64,000 nucleotides of DNA, from contig NC_134946.1 in assembly GCF_051020765.1 (NCBI RefSeq), positions 5,073,239 through 5,137,238 on the forward strand, in the 5' to 3' direction. The stretch comes from Lasioglossum baleicum. Its lineage: Eukaryota > Arthropoda > Insecta > Hymenoptera > Halictidae. Shown here piece after piece: positions 45,480-58,650 of the stretch; within the stretch, counting starts at the first letter, position 1; every line of letters begins with the position of its first letter. Below the pieces are notes generated by a model. It did not search any database, had not been told where the DNA came from, and worked only from the letters and a program-made list of their open reading frames with translations. A program made the position numbers and the translations under genes.

Positions 45480-48003
45480 TGAAAATCCGATCGTCGATCT
45501 AACTTTGCCAACGGGGAATTATCGCACAGTGGCGTGGCCAGCCGTACGAGATGAATCGTAGGTCGTTTTATTTACATCTCGGTGGAGGCAGGGTCGTAAA
45601 ATCTAGGTGTCCGTCCCGCTGGAACCATAAACAAAAGACGGTACATCGTTACGGTTCGATCATCCGTGTTGGCAGAGCAGTGGCACGAGCTCCGGCGTGG
45701 CTCGGCGTAGGGAGCGAAAGGCAACCCCGGTGAAAATCATCAGGACCTGTAAATAATGTTCGACCGCAACGATTCCCGGTCCTGGTAGCTCCGGGATCTA
45801 TCGGCTGGAGGACGGTGGAACGCGCGCGCGACCTGGGCCTCTCTCCTCGTGTCTGTTGATCGGGCGTCGTTCGAGCCGCCGCCTCTCGGGGCCGACGCAT
45901 GCTCAAAACCCTTGTTTATATCGTCCCGCGAGAGAAACAAGCACCTGGGTCGTTGGAGCGTAGGATAGAGACGGATAGAACGCGCAGGCGGGAGAGAGAA
46001 GACCGGCCGAAACGGTCGGAACGTGGAATAACAAAGAGTGACGGAGCATGGAGCATAGAGGGGAAGAGGAGAGAGAGAGAGAGCGAGGTAAAAGTATGAA
46101 AGATGAGGATACCGGAACGATAACGGAGATAGAGGAACACGGATAACGATGAAGTGACAAAGACGAAGGACCGGTGCCTAGGGGTGGTGGGTGCACGGGC
46201 ACGGGGGATGAAAATTCTACGTGGGAAAATAGTAGACCAGGGAGAAAAGAGACGAAGTGATCCCCTGGTGGGGAATGGGAATGGATGCTAAATATAGACA
46301 GGGTTGCCAGGTTGCAGAAACAGCCGCCGCCCCTTTGAGTACTGGGTCGGGTTGGTTCAGCCCGGAGGGGTAACGTGGAGAGAATCGTGGGTCGCCGAGG
46401 ATGGTGGAGGGTGCAGAAGGGCAGCAAGGTCGCGTCATTGATCGAGGGTGGAAGGGGTGGCTGGTATGACGCTCCTGGTGACGTCATAGCTCGCTACAAC
46501 CCCCTCGAACTACCCGCAGGCGGCGCCCTCTCTTTCACCACCTCAGCAAGGCCCGTTTGTTGCCTCGCCCTGATACACCTTATTCCCCACTACCCGGAGA
46601 GCACAGCCTCCATCCCGCTCCCTCCCTCTCTCTCTCTCTCTTCCATCACCTCCACCTTCTGATTCTCATCCTCCAGTACTCTTCTCCACCTCCGCCACCA
46701 TCACCACCGTTTTCCACCAAACCCTCCTCCCTCCCTGCCCCTCCACTTACCCTCGTGTACCACCATCTTCGCTGTATGCTTCGCTTTGACTCGCGCTTTT
46801 TTTGGCACGCTTTACTTAGCGCTACGCCGCGGTTCGACGCGTTGCTCTCTTATCTCTCCGCCTTTACTAGATTTGCTTCAACCACCACCCCCCTCCCTCA
46901 TCCCCCTGCCTCCTCCCCGGGAGTCGGAGCGGAGGGTGAGGATAATTTCGACCGAATATGGAGCATCTCGGACGGGACGCGCGGCTTCCGAGGGTGTCAC
47001 GGAAATGACACCGCACACCGGCTGCCCCGAAATCGATTAATCTCCATTACAAACTGTTCCAACTGCGATTCACGGTCTACCCGTCGATTCTAATTACGAG
47101 TCGTTAGTTCCATCACGCCCCATGCACATGCACCCCGTGCACCATTGCCCACACCGTTCAGCCCCTTACACTTTCCCGGGGGCTTGCTGTGCCTCCTTAA
47201 TATTAGGTGGTCGAATAAGCTTGCAGTTCTTTCGGATCCTAAACCTTGACTGAATCAAATTCGTGTAAGAGTAACACCTACCCCACGTCGAACGAATGTC
47301 GAGTTTCTCCTCCGTTGCAGTGGTATGGTATAACCGTGACCGTCAATCCAGTCGAATCAATTTGCTGCGCGGAGAATACGAAGATATTTTTGGTCTGCGG
47401 TGAACCCACCGCTACAATAGGTCGTTTCGGCCGCGTGCTCTATAGCCGCCTGCACAAATTCGGAAGCTTCGGGCTTCGGTGGGTCTAAGCAACCCGGTCT
47501 CGACACGTTAGCTACCGGTGATTATCTTCTAATTTTCCGGAGTCGGTCGTCCGTGTATTTTTTAATGGAACAGCAGTAGCATTCGATGCAGAACATTTTT
47601 ATTGTTCAATACTTCTCTGTGACCAACCGTAATAACATTTCGAGAACGTTCACGAGGTTAATAAACTGCGTCCGCAGTCTCTGACGTCTTGGGACGCGTC
47701 ACAAAGCCTTCATGAAGCGAAAAGGTTTGACGGAGTCGCAGCAGTGCGTCGCGATCTCTAAATTTTGAATTCGCGAGAAGTGCTGGAGCGAAAGTGTCGA
47801 GCAGTTCGAGGTGATAACCGCAGAAGCTCTACCGAACAAATGCGCAGGAGCAAATAGCGTTGCTGAACGGCGTCGCGTCGCGTCGGTGTGTCGTTGTGCG
47901 TTTCTCGCGTGGCCACTGCTGTGGTGTCCGGGGCGAAAAACCGGGAATCTCAGGCGGATCGTACATTCTCCTTGAAAAAAATTCTTCCCCGGTTGATGAA
48001 ACA

Positions 48004-48037
<34 letters not shown>

Positions 48038-48540
48038 GGCTACGAGCATAATAAAAACCTATACCGGGGAAATAATAAAACGCAGAGACACACGAAAAGT
48101 CACAGACGAATTCCCGACACGGGCACTCTCGGGCTTCTGGGGGTGGCTCCGGGGCTTGGGAGGTGGGGGGTGGAATAAAAAGTACCGAGAGCGTGTTAGC
48201 CGTGATCCGACAAGCCGTGCGTGTTCCGCCGCCGCTTTTCGGTCGGCAGTTTGGATCCCAGCAGACCCGCGCCAGCTCTCTCTCTCTCTCTCACTCACTC
48301 TTCGTCTCTCTCCCTCTCGAGTTCCTAGGCATGACGGGTATAAATTATGCCGCTGGCCTATTTACATGGCTGCCATCCTGGCCAACTCGACCCGGTCGCT
48401 CTTCATGGCAGAGATCCCTACTTACGTACGTACGTACGATTCTCCGCATTCGGCGCATTCGATTGTTAAAGGGCGGATGGTAGAGGGAGGCAGAACGCGG
48501 GATGAAAACGCACGAGAATAAATGTGTTTAACCGATGATG
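45480..48540. other. GC-rich, CpG-rich low-complexity island
   Basis: Composition changes sharply from the flanking AT-rich DNA. Purine-rich (45930-46140) and pyrimidine-rich (46600-46930) blocks and four (GA/CT)n tracts (near 46070, 46629, 48006, 48274) open long spurious frames on several strands. A TATA-like tataaatta occurs at 48340 and acgtacgtacgtacg at 48425. It may be a promoter or first-exon region of an unknown transcript. I cannot support a protein. Confidence 0.45.
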
Positions 48541-48601
48541 CTGCTGCTGCTCGACTTACGGTATCACTGGGTATGGTACTGGGGACCATGGTTGGGCAAC
48601 A

Positions 48602-49183
48602 TTAACACTTTGCAGTTGGAACTAGTTTAACTTGAAAATTAAACGTTCGCTTCCGACCTAGATAATCCCATAGTATATGACTTTTTGATTTTATAGATAT
48701 GAAATTGGATATAAATAACTTTTTTATAATTGTACCAAACGACCTGATTTTTTGTAATCAATTAGAAGCATTGATTTATGGAAATGATGTGCAGAAAAGA
48801 TTTTCTAAAAATTATAATTTAAAAGGTCACATGCAAACATAAAAAAGGCATTTTGTTAAACTTTTTAAAATAAATACTTAAATATATGTTTAAATTATAA
48901 TTTATGAATTATAATTTTTGGAAAATCTTTTTCGCACATCATTTCGTAAACCAATGCTTCTAATTGTTTATACAAAATCAGGTCGTTTGGTACAATTATT
49001 AAAAAGTTATTCTAGTTTAAAGTGCGTACGAATACTTTTTACTGTAATACCTCATACAATATTTAAATGTGTAGTGATTGGTTAGATATCGATATATTTA
49101 ATATGGTAAACAAGATTGTGAATAATAGTACAGCCATTTTTAGTGGTGACTCTCTGAGGCACCCGTCGACTGCTAAGGGTTAA
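48602..49183. mobile_element. TTAA-type MITE (CCCTTTGCA family) hosting a Tc1-type insertion
   Basis: TTAACACTTTGCAGTTGG at the left, gactgctaagggTTAA at the right. The interior aligns with 31161-31374, but a roughly 335-bp block (about 48713-49046) is extra. Confidence 0.8.
48713..49046. mobile_element. Tc1-type foldback MITE nested in the TTAA element
   Basis: The arms agaagcattgatttatggaa and its inverse (accaatgcttctaattg) and the terminal ...gtacgaatactttttactg TA match the element at 15057-15532. The uninterrupted relative at 31161-31374 reads gatatagtacctc at this place. Confidence 0.8.
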
Positions 49184-51180
49184 AAAGATGTGGGCTATCA
49201 CAACTGCAGTATCAGAACTAATTACTTTTTAAAAAAATTGAGCCAAACTACTGGAGTCTTTTTTGGGACGATAGGAGCCGGTTTCAAAGTTAACGTTTCT
49301 TATTTTCAACAAAAAATAATTGAGGAATTAATAAACGTGTATATTAGTCGTATGACTATATTAGTTTTTATTACACACTCCTCTTTCGAAACATAAAGTT
49401 CCATTTGACCTGCAGTTTTTGCAGGCAATGGGCATGCAGTTTTCTGGAAACGTTTCACGTACGCCCCGTGTGTGAGTTAGGTATCAATGTTCTTTTAGGA
49501 ATATGGAAATGAAAGAGTGTGAGCGAGTACAAAGTGTACTTCAAATTAAATTATGTTGAACGTGTAAAAAGAAAATGGCGCAACTCCGACCGGGAAAATA
49601 GTACTCTCATAAAACAATGAACTAGGATCGCTGAACAAAGTTTGGATTTCGAAAATGGACAAGTCATACGAGAAAACGTTGATGAGCATTTTAAGGTAGA
49701 GAAGTAAATGTATAAATAGTTATTTGAAATCACAAATTGAATGTGAAAATTACACAATTCTCATGAACGATTTTCTATTGACCTAATATGTTAGAAAAAG
49801 CGGTTACGAAAGTAAAACATATTAACTTCTAAATGTGGACAATTTCGGATGTTAATAGAGCCGGAGAATAAAAGTAAAGTAAACCAGTTAGAACAGTTTT
49901 CAGAAGAGGAATGAATGAAGTGGGAATCCAATTATCCAAGTTTTCTGACGCGCACCACACTCATTTCCATAAATCCATATTTCTGCATTAAAATTCATTA
50001 CTAAAAGTTGGAAAAATTATTAAAAAAAAAAACCTTGCAGCCAATATTCTAGCACGGCAAGTGACTCGGTTACATGTAATATTCCGCGTTCGTATTAACG
50101 AGAATTTTATTCCGCTGTTGTTCATTTTTCAATAACTGAGAAATGAAAATCAATATTGTGTTTACAAAATCGGTAACAAAGATTGTCATACATTTTATAC
50201 TACACGATTCCAATTAAATACTGAAAATCAACAGATATCAAATTATTGTCATTCACTTATGCAGAGAGGTTCAAATGAAATATGACATTAAATGAAAATG
50301 GATAAATAATTATTAAAATTTACACTACAGTGTATAATTGATTTTCAAACGTTGTATAACGTTTCATTCTGCGTGATTATGACATTGTCGAACTATTTCC
50401 GCGGAAAGTTACCGAGATCCATAAAAATTTCAGAAATACGTATACCTTCATCAACAATTCCATTTAGGATTCGTAAGATCCACTCCCGTTTGCTCCCTGA
50501 AAGAGTGAAAAATTCCCTTTTCTAAATGGAACAAAAGACCTTCCATACAATAAGGTTCCAAAGGAGATCACGATGATATCACAAGTGTGTATGCATTGAA
50601 AAGTTCTTGCAAGAGAATTTTCATGGAATTTATCATTAATAGCACAAAAATGGCACACGATACAAGTTTGATATAATATGAAATAAATCAAGAATCTTTA
50701 AATTAATTTATAAATCAAGAATTCATTGGTTGATTCATAGATTAATAAAGCTTAAGAAACCTATAATATAACATTTTTTTTTATTTAGATTCGTAAAATA
50801 TACTGATAAACTTTGACACTTCACACCCTCTATATAAATTCAATCGTAAGTGTTTAATAACAGTTATTTTTGCCAAATTATTAAACAAAAACCATAATCT
50901 ATCATGTCGTTCATTCACGATACAAACTCCAGCTGTTGGGTCCAATTTTGAAAAAGAAATTCGTTTTTACAAGGTGTACAAAAACTTGTATTGTACGAAC
51001 ACTGCATTTATTCTCAAATGGAAGAGGTTGGCAAGTGGTTGTTACCAAAATTCCCACGATCGCGTTACTTTTCGTCATTGAAACGCACGATTTCCATGTA
51101 GCAGCTTTCAATGGAAAGCTCGTGGAAAGAAAACCCGTAAGTTCCTCTCATTTCTCTCTTATAATTGTCACGTTCCCCCG
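49184..51180. other. Intergenic, nothing recognised
   Basis: AT-rich with short chance frames only. Confidence 0.4.
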
Positions 51181-52860
51181 ATGAAAATCTGTTTCACAAA
51201 GAAACGGGTCCACGTAGGAATACGAAGCAAGGGAGAATTGTGGATAGAGTTAAAGAGAGCGAGGAAGCAACGGAGAGAGACAGAGAGCGATAGAGGATGG
51301 AAGAGTGCGAGGAAGACAGAGAGAGAGAGAGAGAGAGAAAGAGAAAGAAAAAAAGCATAACTGGCACGTCTCGTTTCCAAGACAGAATTACTCGCCGTCC
51401 GGCTTTTTCCCGGGTTAATTAGGATCAAGATGTTTCCAGGTGAACGGTGCAAAAATAATCGGCACTCGGGAGGCGGAATGATTATTCGGTATGCGGCGCG
51501 GTTACAATGCCGCATCCGGCGCATTTCATCCCTGAAGATAAAGGGGTAGGCGTGGGGGCCGCGTCGCTGAAAAATGAATGAAAGGAAAACATCTGAAACC
51601 GGGTGGAAATAACGAGGAATACCGTATTTCAACTTCTGAGGCTTCAGAACGCTTTGCAAAACGCCGGAAGTCGAACGGTGCGCGCGCTTCTTTCACCATC
51701 TCGGCGTTCGCACGGGACCGTTCTCCTTTCTTCACATCCCTCTGCCGCGTTCCTTTTTATTTTCAAAATATTTGCTTTCAATTTCGAAAGTCTACGCGGG
51801 ATCAGCAGCGGGTAATTCGCTCCGTTCCAGTGTCTTTTCTCTGCTGTCGACCGACAGAACGCCGCGAAGAAAGGAGGATCGCGAGAAAAGACACTCGAAC
51901 CTTAAATTAAACGGGTCGGAGAGAGCGCGGCGAGAAAACCAGGAAAAACGATGAAAGGCATTCGAGGGGTAGAGGTGAGGGAGAAAACTGGCAGGGTTAG
52001 AGCCGTGCATCCCCATTTCTTCTCGTAACATACCTTTTCTTCGCGATGCAGCCTCGCGCGTCCCGTCAGAACGCGTCGGACAAAAGTCCTTCCGGTACTC
52101 GCGGCCGCGTATATTCGCCGTTCCAATTAGAAACGCGAACTGTCAAATGGAAAATTCGAGATAATAAGTACTTTCCTGGGGAATCGGATTATTCGTCGCC
52201 GTCGGACAAAGGAGCGATTATGCGACGATGAGACGTATCGGCGGGGCCCGCGAATTCGATTATCGTTCGGCAACAAGGATGAAAAAGAGGCCGGAACGAA
52301 ACGCGGCCGGGTTCGAGAGAGAGAGAGAGGGGGGAGAGAGAGGAGCGATCGACTACTCTCCGGGTAAAAGCAAACTGATTCGCAGAAACTGGGTTACGAG
52401 ACACGCAGATCGTATTTCCTGGCGTGTTCTATTGTGCCCGGGCAAAAACGGGCAAGAAAACCGGTCTGCAACTTCAATCTTCCGCGCCGCCGTACCCTAA
52501 CGATACTTTGAGTCGTTCTCGCGCAAAACGTCTTCTTATTCGCGTGCTCCCGATCCTCGCGCCTCGTTAAATATAGTCGGTGATCGTTTGGGAACGGAGC
52601 AACCATTTTTCTAGCCGAACAATAGGTGCGACCCGAGTGATTGATCGGCGAGAAGCGTTCTCTTACGAATTTATACTGGAAAGAAGAATCCGACGCTCGG
52701 TGCACTCGTACTCTCCGTCGCGTACACTACCTTTCAGTTGCATTCGAACACCCGGTGCACTCTAATTGGGAGCGGTCTTTTTATTTTCTTTGTATCCTCC
52801 GTTTTTAAAAATTAATCTGTGCGAACGGCATTACAGCACGGTGTTTTTCTCGAAATTGTC
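51181..52860. other. GC-rich island with (GA)n tracts
   Basis: (GA)n near 51318-51342 and 52316-52345. Many overlapping frames on both strands, none with a recognisable domain. Resembles the 45.5-48.5 kb island. Confidence 0.4.
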
Positions 52861-52884
52861 ATGCTATGGAGGGTAAGCCGGAGT

Positions 52885-53200
52885 ACAACCGTGCACGGCG
52901 TGATTCTACGTCAAAAAATACGAACAAATTTCAGTACAACACTTTTTCATCCGAGGCTTCGTTCTCGAGAAAATCGAGTCTGAAAATGCACGCGCTATCT
53001 GACCATGACGCGTCTGACCATTACCGACCTATTCTACTTCTTGCATATACTACTGCACGCGAACCTGACTGATCTCTAAGCTCGATTCTCTCGAAAACGA
53101 ACGTCGAATGAAAAAATTTCATTCCCATTTTTAAATCTATTTTTACATGTAGAATCATCCCTTGCACAGCTATATTACGATTTCCAGCCCACCCTGTATA
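52885..53200. mobile_element. Foldback element, copy A
   Basis: Inverted arms gtgattctacgtcaaaaaat/tttacatgtagaatcat and ttctcgagaaaatcgagtct/agctcgattctctcgaaaac around a short centre. The same layout and sequence appear at 58340-58650. Non-coding. Confidence 0.75.
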
Positions 53201-54785
53201 CAGGAACGAGTAGAAAAATGGAATAACTTACAATGATAAATTGTCGTGTTGTAAACTTTATTTTATAAATAAATATACATATGTTTTCATACTTAACGGA
53301 GAAGCCTAAATACAAAAGTGAGGGTTGTAAAATTTCTATTTTTCCACATGCGAACTTTATTTCGCAAAATCCACGATATTTGCTGGAGTAAACTGTTGTA
53401 TTTCACGGCACTTAAACGTAGTCGGTTTTTTCATTCATAAAAATCGAATGATATTCACCGTATTCAAAACTCAATCTTCTTCCACTTGTCGGATCAGCTC
53501 CATTTAATTCTGCCCGTCTGGCTTAGCACGATCCTATTCTACTTGAATGAACAAATATAACCCTGTTCCACTTGTCCGATCAAATACGATCCTGCTCTGC
53601 ATATCCTCTTATTTATTTGTGCCTTATCCGTTGTAATACAGTTCGGGTTGTCCGCTCACACAGATTATATTATACTAGATCACTCGATTTCACGAAAGGA
53701 TGTGTACCTCCGATATAAGTTCAATTTGATTGTTCTGTGCTTAGGACTAATACGATCACGTTCAGGAAGTTTGACTTATAGCTTTACTGAACTTGATATG
53801 GTTCAACAAAAAATATATTCTTTATACTGTTTAGAGCAAATACAGATTATTGACTGACTCCTATTCGATTTTGTATCTCTTTATACAAGATCGCAGAGTA
53901 TCAAAAGGAATCTAATCAAAGAATCGTTTTGATAAAGCAAGTCGAAAAGTGTCCCAGCCTAGCTATAACGAATCTCAACATCGCCGACGTATAAATTCGG
54001 TGAACTTTCGAAACACCGAGCTTCGAATTGCTCTATATTTAGAAGTACTTGTCAGAGAGAAAGGTCCTCTTCTACTTATCTGACCTAGATCAATTCTATT
54101 CTGGTTGAACGGAATGAACCGATTTTATTCTACTTGACTGACCTGAAGCGATCCTATTCCGCTTTTGTGATCAACGGACGTATCAAACTGTTTCAATGAC
54201 CTTTAGTAATTCTACTCCACCTGTCTGACACGAGGCGATCTTACTCCACTTGAAACTTGTTTATCTTCCAATAAACACTTCCATAGTAAAATTAGCTTTG
54301 CGAAGCTTCTCTTCGTTCTTATGGTTTACAAATAATTAGACGTTGGATTTTATTTATGACAAAAATTGATAGGTGAATTATAAGTAGACTGCGGATTTTA
54401 TGCGTTTATGAAAAAAATGGGTACGTACAATTTAAAACAGTGGAGGTATTGAAAAGATTTAAGGCCACCAGTGTATTAGTTTCACCTTAATAAGATAATT
54501 AAAAGAAGAATGAAGTTTTTATTTGGCTCCTGTGTCTTGCAATCAATGCAAACATTTGCAGTTGATGTCATTATTTTATTAACGTTATTCAAGCAAAAAA
54601 ACAAATATTTGTTCAGATTATTTTACATTACATTATAAAAATAATACGAATGTATCTATTCAAATTTTTCACCATTTGTTTTATAATATACAGTCGAGGA
54701 AATCAATTTTGCAATTTCGATAATCGTAAATTAGAGATATCAGAATTAGAATATTAGGAATATAAAAATGAATAGAAAATTAATA
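53201..54785. other. Intergenic, AT-rich
   Basis: Loose, diverged repetition of phrases such as ctacttgtctgac and cgatcctattc between 53460 and 54260 suggests an old minisatellite. A solo CTGCGG-family end (tagactgcggattttatgcg) is at 54386. Confidence 0.4.
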
Positions 54786-55356
54786 CTCCCTCTGTCCCAT
54801 AATAATAGTAGCAAGTGAATATTTAAACGTGAATTATTGGCGAATGCAGCTGTATATAATAAGTTATGTTGCAGCGCAAAATTATGAAGCCTTCAATCAA
54901 AATCAATGTTTCATGACATCTGTCATTTGTTTTGACACACCTTTCAATTTTTAGGTTAACGTAATTATTACGAATTGTAACTATTTTTCTAATTTCATCC
55001 GCTGATCGAAATCAATTGTTTTATTTCAGTTGAATATCAACCCATTGTAAAAGTAAGATGAAAAGAAACAATTTGTGGTGGAAGCAATGAAGAACGATGG
55101 CTCCAATAATTTTAAGCTCACGCTAAGGGATCCTACCTACAAGTTTAAAATGCAGTAACGAAATTATTGAAAAATCCAGAAACTATCTAAACACTCAAAA
55201 TAAAAAATTAGGAGTAATATTTTTAATTTATTGTATAAAATGTAATCTAGTTTTTTGATAATAAATGTGGCGTTCTATATTTATATTATTCTGCTACTAT
55301 TATTATGGGACAAATTAAATTCATCAACTGTTACTATTATTATGGGACAGAGGTAG
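54786..55356. mobile_element. Stowaway-like TA MITE, copy 2 (uninterrupted)
   Basis: TA CTCCCTCTGTCCCATAATAA at the left; gacagaggtag TA at the right (one change). Preserves the empty site for the mariner-type element seen in copy 1. A short reading frame (agatgaaaagaaac onward) is shared by both copies but resembles no transposase I know. Confidence 0.92.
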
Positions 55357-55679
55357 TATTAAAAATTTAGCTCGTATTACCACGCTAGATTGTTAGCTTG
55401 TATTATACCGAGAAGATTGAGCGTATCAATATCAATACTTCGCGATCAACCATAAATCAGCTGAGGGCTGATCGACGAGAACGCCGATAACCAAAATCGT
55501 CGACGGTGTTCAATAACATGGAAATGTTCGTGGTTAAAACATTCGGAATACGTTTTCCGGCGGGGGGAGGGGGGGGCGGTATCGCGACCGTCACCCAGGA
55601 GTATGCAAAGAATTATAAATGCAAATTGTAAGTGGGTACCGGTGTACCCAGTTATTGACATAAGCGGTTAAACGGTCCC

Positions 55680-56180
55680 CGCAATAATATGTAAATTGAT
55701 TTGGTTTCCTTGAAATTGCCGAATCGTATTTCCGGCGGATCGTTAGGACCAGTTCCTGGGGACGGAGATGTGGCTGGCTTGATCACTGCCACTTGGCTCA
55801 ATGAATTAATTACAGTTAATTGGCAATTACCACCTTGCGCCGCCTCGCGACCCTGATAGGTTGGCGCAGTGACGCTGCGGAGGAAAATATATTTTCTTCG
55901 TAATGCGATCCTGCGCCTCGGTATTCCGCGTTTTCTGGCCTCCTCCGAATTGATTTAATAACGCCGAAAACCGGCGTTCGCGCCCCGTTCACGGCCTATT
56001 ACCTCAACAACGATTAAACGACTACCGGGACACGAACAACGCCGCCTCTACGTCGAGTTTATTTATAATCACTCTCATCGATAGAATCGCTTAATATAAA
56101 CGCCGAGCGCGAGCTCCCAGTGACGTAACAATGATCTTCCCTCGCAGCTTTGTGAGAGGAGATGACTTTGTAAGGGTGGC
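55680..56180. promoter_or_regulatory. Candidate regulatory region (homeodomain-type and CRE-type motifs)
   Basis: Transposon-free, moderate-GC stretch with clustered TAATTA-type sites (aattaattacagttaattgg, caattacc at 55800-55830) and a TGACGTAA element at about 56122. Motif clustering is visible; enhancer function is inference. Confidence 0.3.
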
Positions 56181-56529
56181 TCTGCGGAGAACCCCATAAT
56201 TTCACCCTTGGCGATCGTGTTACCGATCCTTTTCAAATACTTTTCGGAGCCACCGTGTAAATACTTTTATTCTATTCTCAGTCTACGCTTGTTTGCTCAT
56301 AAACGACCAATTCTTGTTAGTTAAGAAAGAGGTAACGACTGGGAACGCTGTGATTAAAAAATTGTCTTCATAAATTGTACAGCATATAGGAGCCAAATAG
56401 AAATGTAATATTTTCTCTAATCATATTAATCAGCTGAAACGTGTACATTTTTTAAATCCTTTTGATCTGCCCACTGATTTAAATTGTACATACTTATTTT
56501 TGCTATAAATGCATAAAATCCATCCAAAT

Positions 56530-56717
56530 AAATTTCTCTCATTGATAACTGTTATAAGTGATCGAAATGAATTTCTCTCAACGATAACATTTACCAACAG
56601 GAGAAAAAATTTTCGGTTACTTATAATCCTTATCTGTAACCAATATGATTTTAGTCGATGAAATACTTGTTATTCCATGACTTTCGTTCTTTTTGGTTAT
56701 AACAGTTATGGTCCCTG
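56530..56717. mobile_element. Truncated hAT-type MITE
   Basis: Matches the right part of 41792-42513 (gatcgaaatgaatttctctc ... ggttataacagttatggtccctg). The left end is missing. The junction where the CTGCGG MITE sits in the other copy is uninterrupted here. Confidence 0.8.
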
Positions 56718-57629
56718 CTTAAAAACAGTCAAATTAATTTTATGCACTTCGTTATGTAAAGTCATAGCAGGATGCATAATTTGCAGAGAATCTGTGACTT
56801 TCTTCTGCTAAACTGTTTTAATAATTCAAAATTGGCTACGTTGCTTTGGGTACTTTCGAACAAGGAAGGTAAGCAACGAAACAAATGCTGGTAGCGAACG
56901 TGTTAATGAATAAAACAGATTACGACTCCTCAAAATTACTAATGAATGATTTTATATACTTACGGTACGTTGAAATATTAAATTTATTAGTTGGTGGTTG
57001 TTTAAGTGAAAATAAAATTACTTCTGAGGAGACACGTGCTCCTCTTTATGCATGAAATAGTGCAAGCAATTAATCTAAGATATTCTGAAAATGTAATTAA
57101 GTTATTTTTTGCTGAACAAAAGGTGTCCCTTTCACAAAACGTCCGGAACATTTGCAAAAGTAATTTGCACAACATGCAAAATATGTATTATAATACATTC
57201 CTGTTTGATGTGCCATCATTAAATTAAAACTAAAATACAGAATTTTCAATTCAATGTGCAATGAATCCGTATAAAATGTACATGTGAAAATCCTCCATAA
57301 TTATGACGCAGAATAAAATTTTACCAACTTCATGCAAATGTCGAACAGCATTGTAAAAATATATTTACAGTACGAGCTTTATTGAAAGTATTACCGCGGA
57401 TATGTAGCATTGTTAAAATGCAAAAACTCGTTACGATGTATCCGCATAGAATAAAAAAAACGATTAAAATGTTTTAAAACTTCAATAATTCCACGCAGTG
57501 TACTTAAACCGCAAAGGGAACTCTAGGAGAGTGGGTGCAACTTTGCCCAGAAGCTGTAAAACATTGCTGCTTACATTTGCTGAATACTCCGACGATACAT
57601 TGAAATAGTGAATCGCACTAAAGGATCCA
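56718..57629. other. Intergenic, nothing recognised
   Basis: AT-rich; the 73-codon frame at 57006-57227 has no recognised features. Confidence 0.4.
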
Positions 57630-57637
57630 ACTGCATG

Positions 57638-58105
57638 CAGAGTTGGGCATTAATCAATTAAAATTTTAATCAAGATTGATTGATTGAGGTGTACGATTAA
57701 AAAAGGTAATCATTGGAAAATCGACGATTGATTCAATTGATTGATGAAGTTAATCATCAATCGTTGATCAAAAAAGAAATCATCGAAGAATCGGAGACTA
57801 ATTAAATCGATTGTTGAAGTTAATCGCCACACGTCTGTTCATAAATTGTAATAAGGAGAGAGAGATGGAGAATTGACAGAAATATATATCTCTTACATCT
57901 ATGCATACAGTTCTGATTCCGCATTTCATTTCGCAATTTCAGCAGTTAATCATTAATCAATTATCCGATTGACGATTACAATTGAAAAGAATGTAATCGT
58001 TAACCGCAATTCACGACTAAAGTAGGAGTTTAATTGTTAATTACGATTAACGATTGAAGTAGAAATTTATTCATCATTCGTTGATTAAATTTTTGCTCAA
58101 CTCTG
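57638..58105. mobile_element. hAT-type MITE with 8-bp duplication
   Basis: CAGAGTTGGGCATTAATCAA at the left and TTTTTGCTCAACTCTG at the right. Flanks ACTGCATG (57630-57637) and ACTGTATG (58106-58113) are an 8-bp duplication with one change. The interior is a patchwork of gattaa/ttaatc motifs. Same terminus type as 31101-32574. Confidence 0.88.
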
Positions 58106-58339
58106 ACTGTATGTTATTAATCGCTTCCAATATTGGTTCGTTTTAAATCAGTTTTATTATTCAACTTTTGAATAATAAAATATTGAGATATTTTTTGGTC
58201 ACGCAACTGTATTTAACAGAGAGAAATTGAGAATGCTGAAAAACTTCCTGAACGCTTCCTTAAGACCTTTTAAAAATGAAGCACAACTTTTCTCGTCATA
58301 CACGTGTCTCGCAGAGAAATAAACACTTTCAATTTTACA

Positions 58340-58650
58340 TTCTCTTTCCAGTACAGCTGGGAAAGGGACGATTCTACATAAAAGAATAAATCGATAAGGA
58401 ATAAAATATTTTTGTTCGACGCCTCGTTTCGAGAAAATCGGGTCTGAAAATCCGTCGAGTTCGCGTGCCTAGCGTTTGCAAGAAGTAGAATCGGTCGGTC
58501 ATGACCAGACGCGCCAGACGATTCATATTCCATAGCACGCGTGTTCGCTGGATTTTCGAACTCGATTTTCTCGAAAACGAGGCGTCAAACGAAAAAATGT
58601 TACTCCTTATTCTCAACTTACTTTTACGAGTAGAATCACACATTTGTACG
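58340..58650. mobile_element. Foldback element, copy B
   Basis: Inverted arms ggacgattctacataaaaga / cttttacgagtagaatcaca and cgcctcgtttcgagaaaatc / gattttctcgaaaacgaggc. Same family as 52885-53200. Confidence 0.8.

Noticed and set aside
45903..48521. Long frames (up to 194 codons) in the GC-rich island
   Set aside because: Driven by GA/CT and proline/serine/arginine low complexity on both strands, with no recognisable domain.
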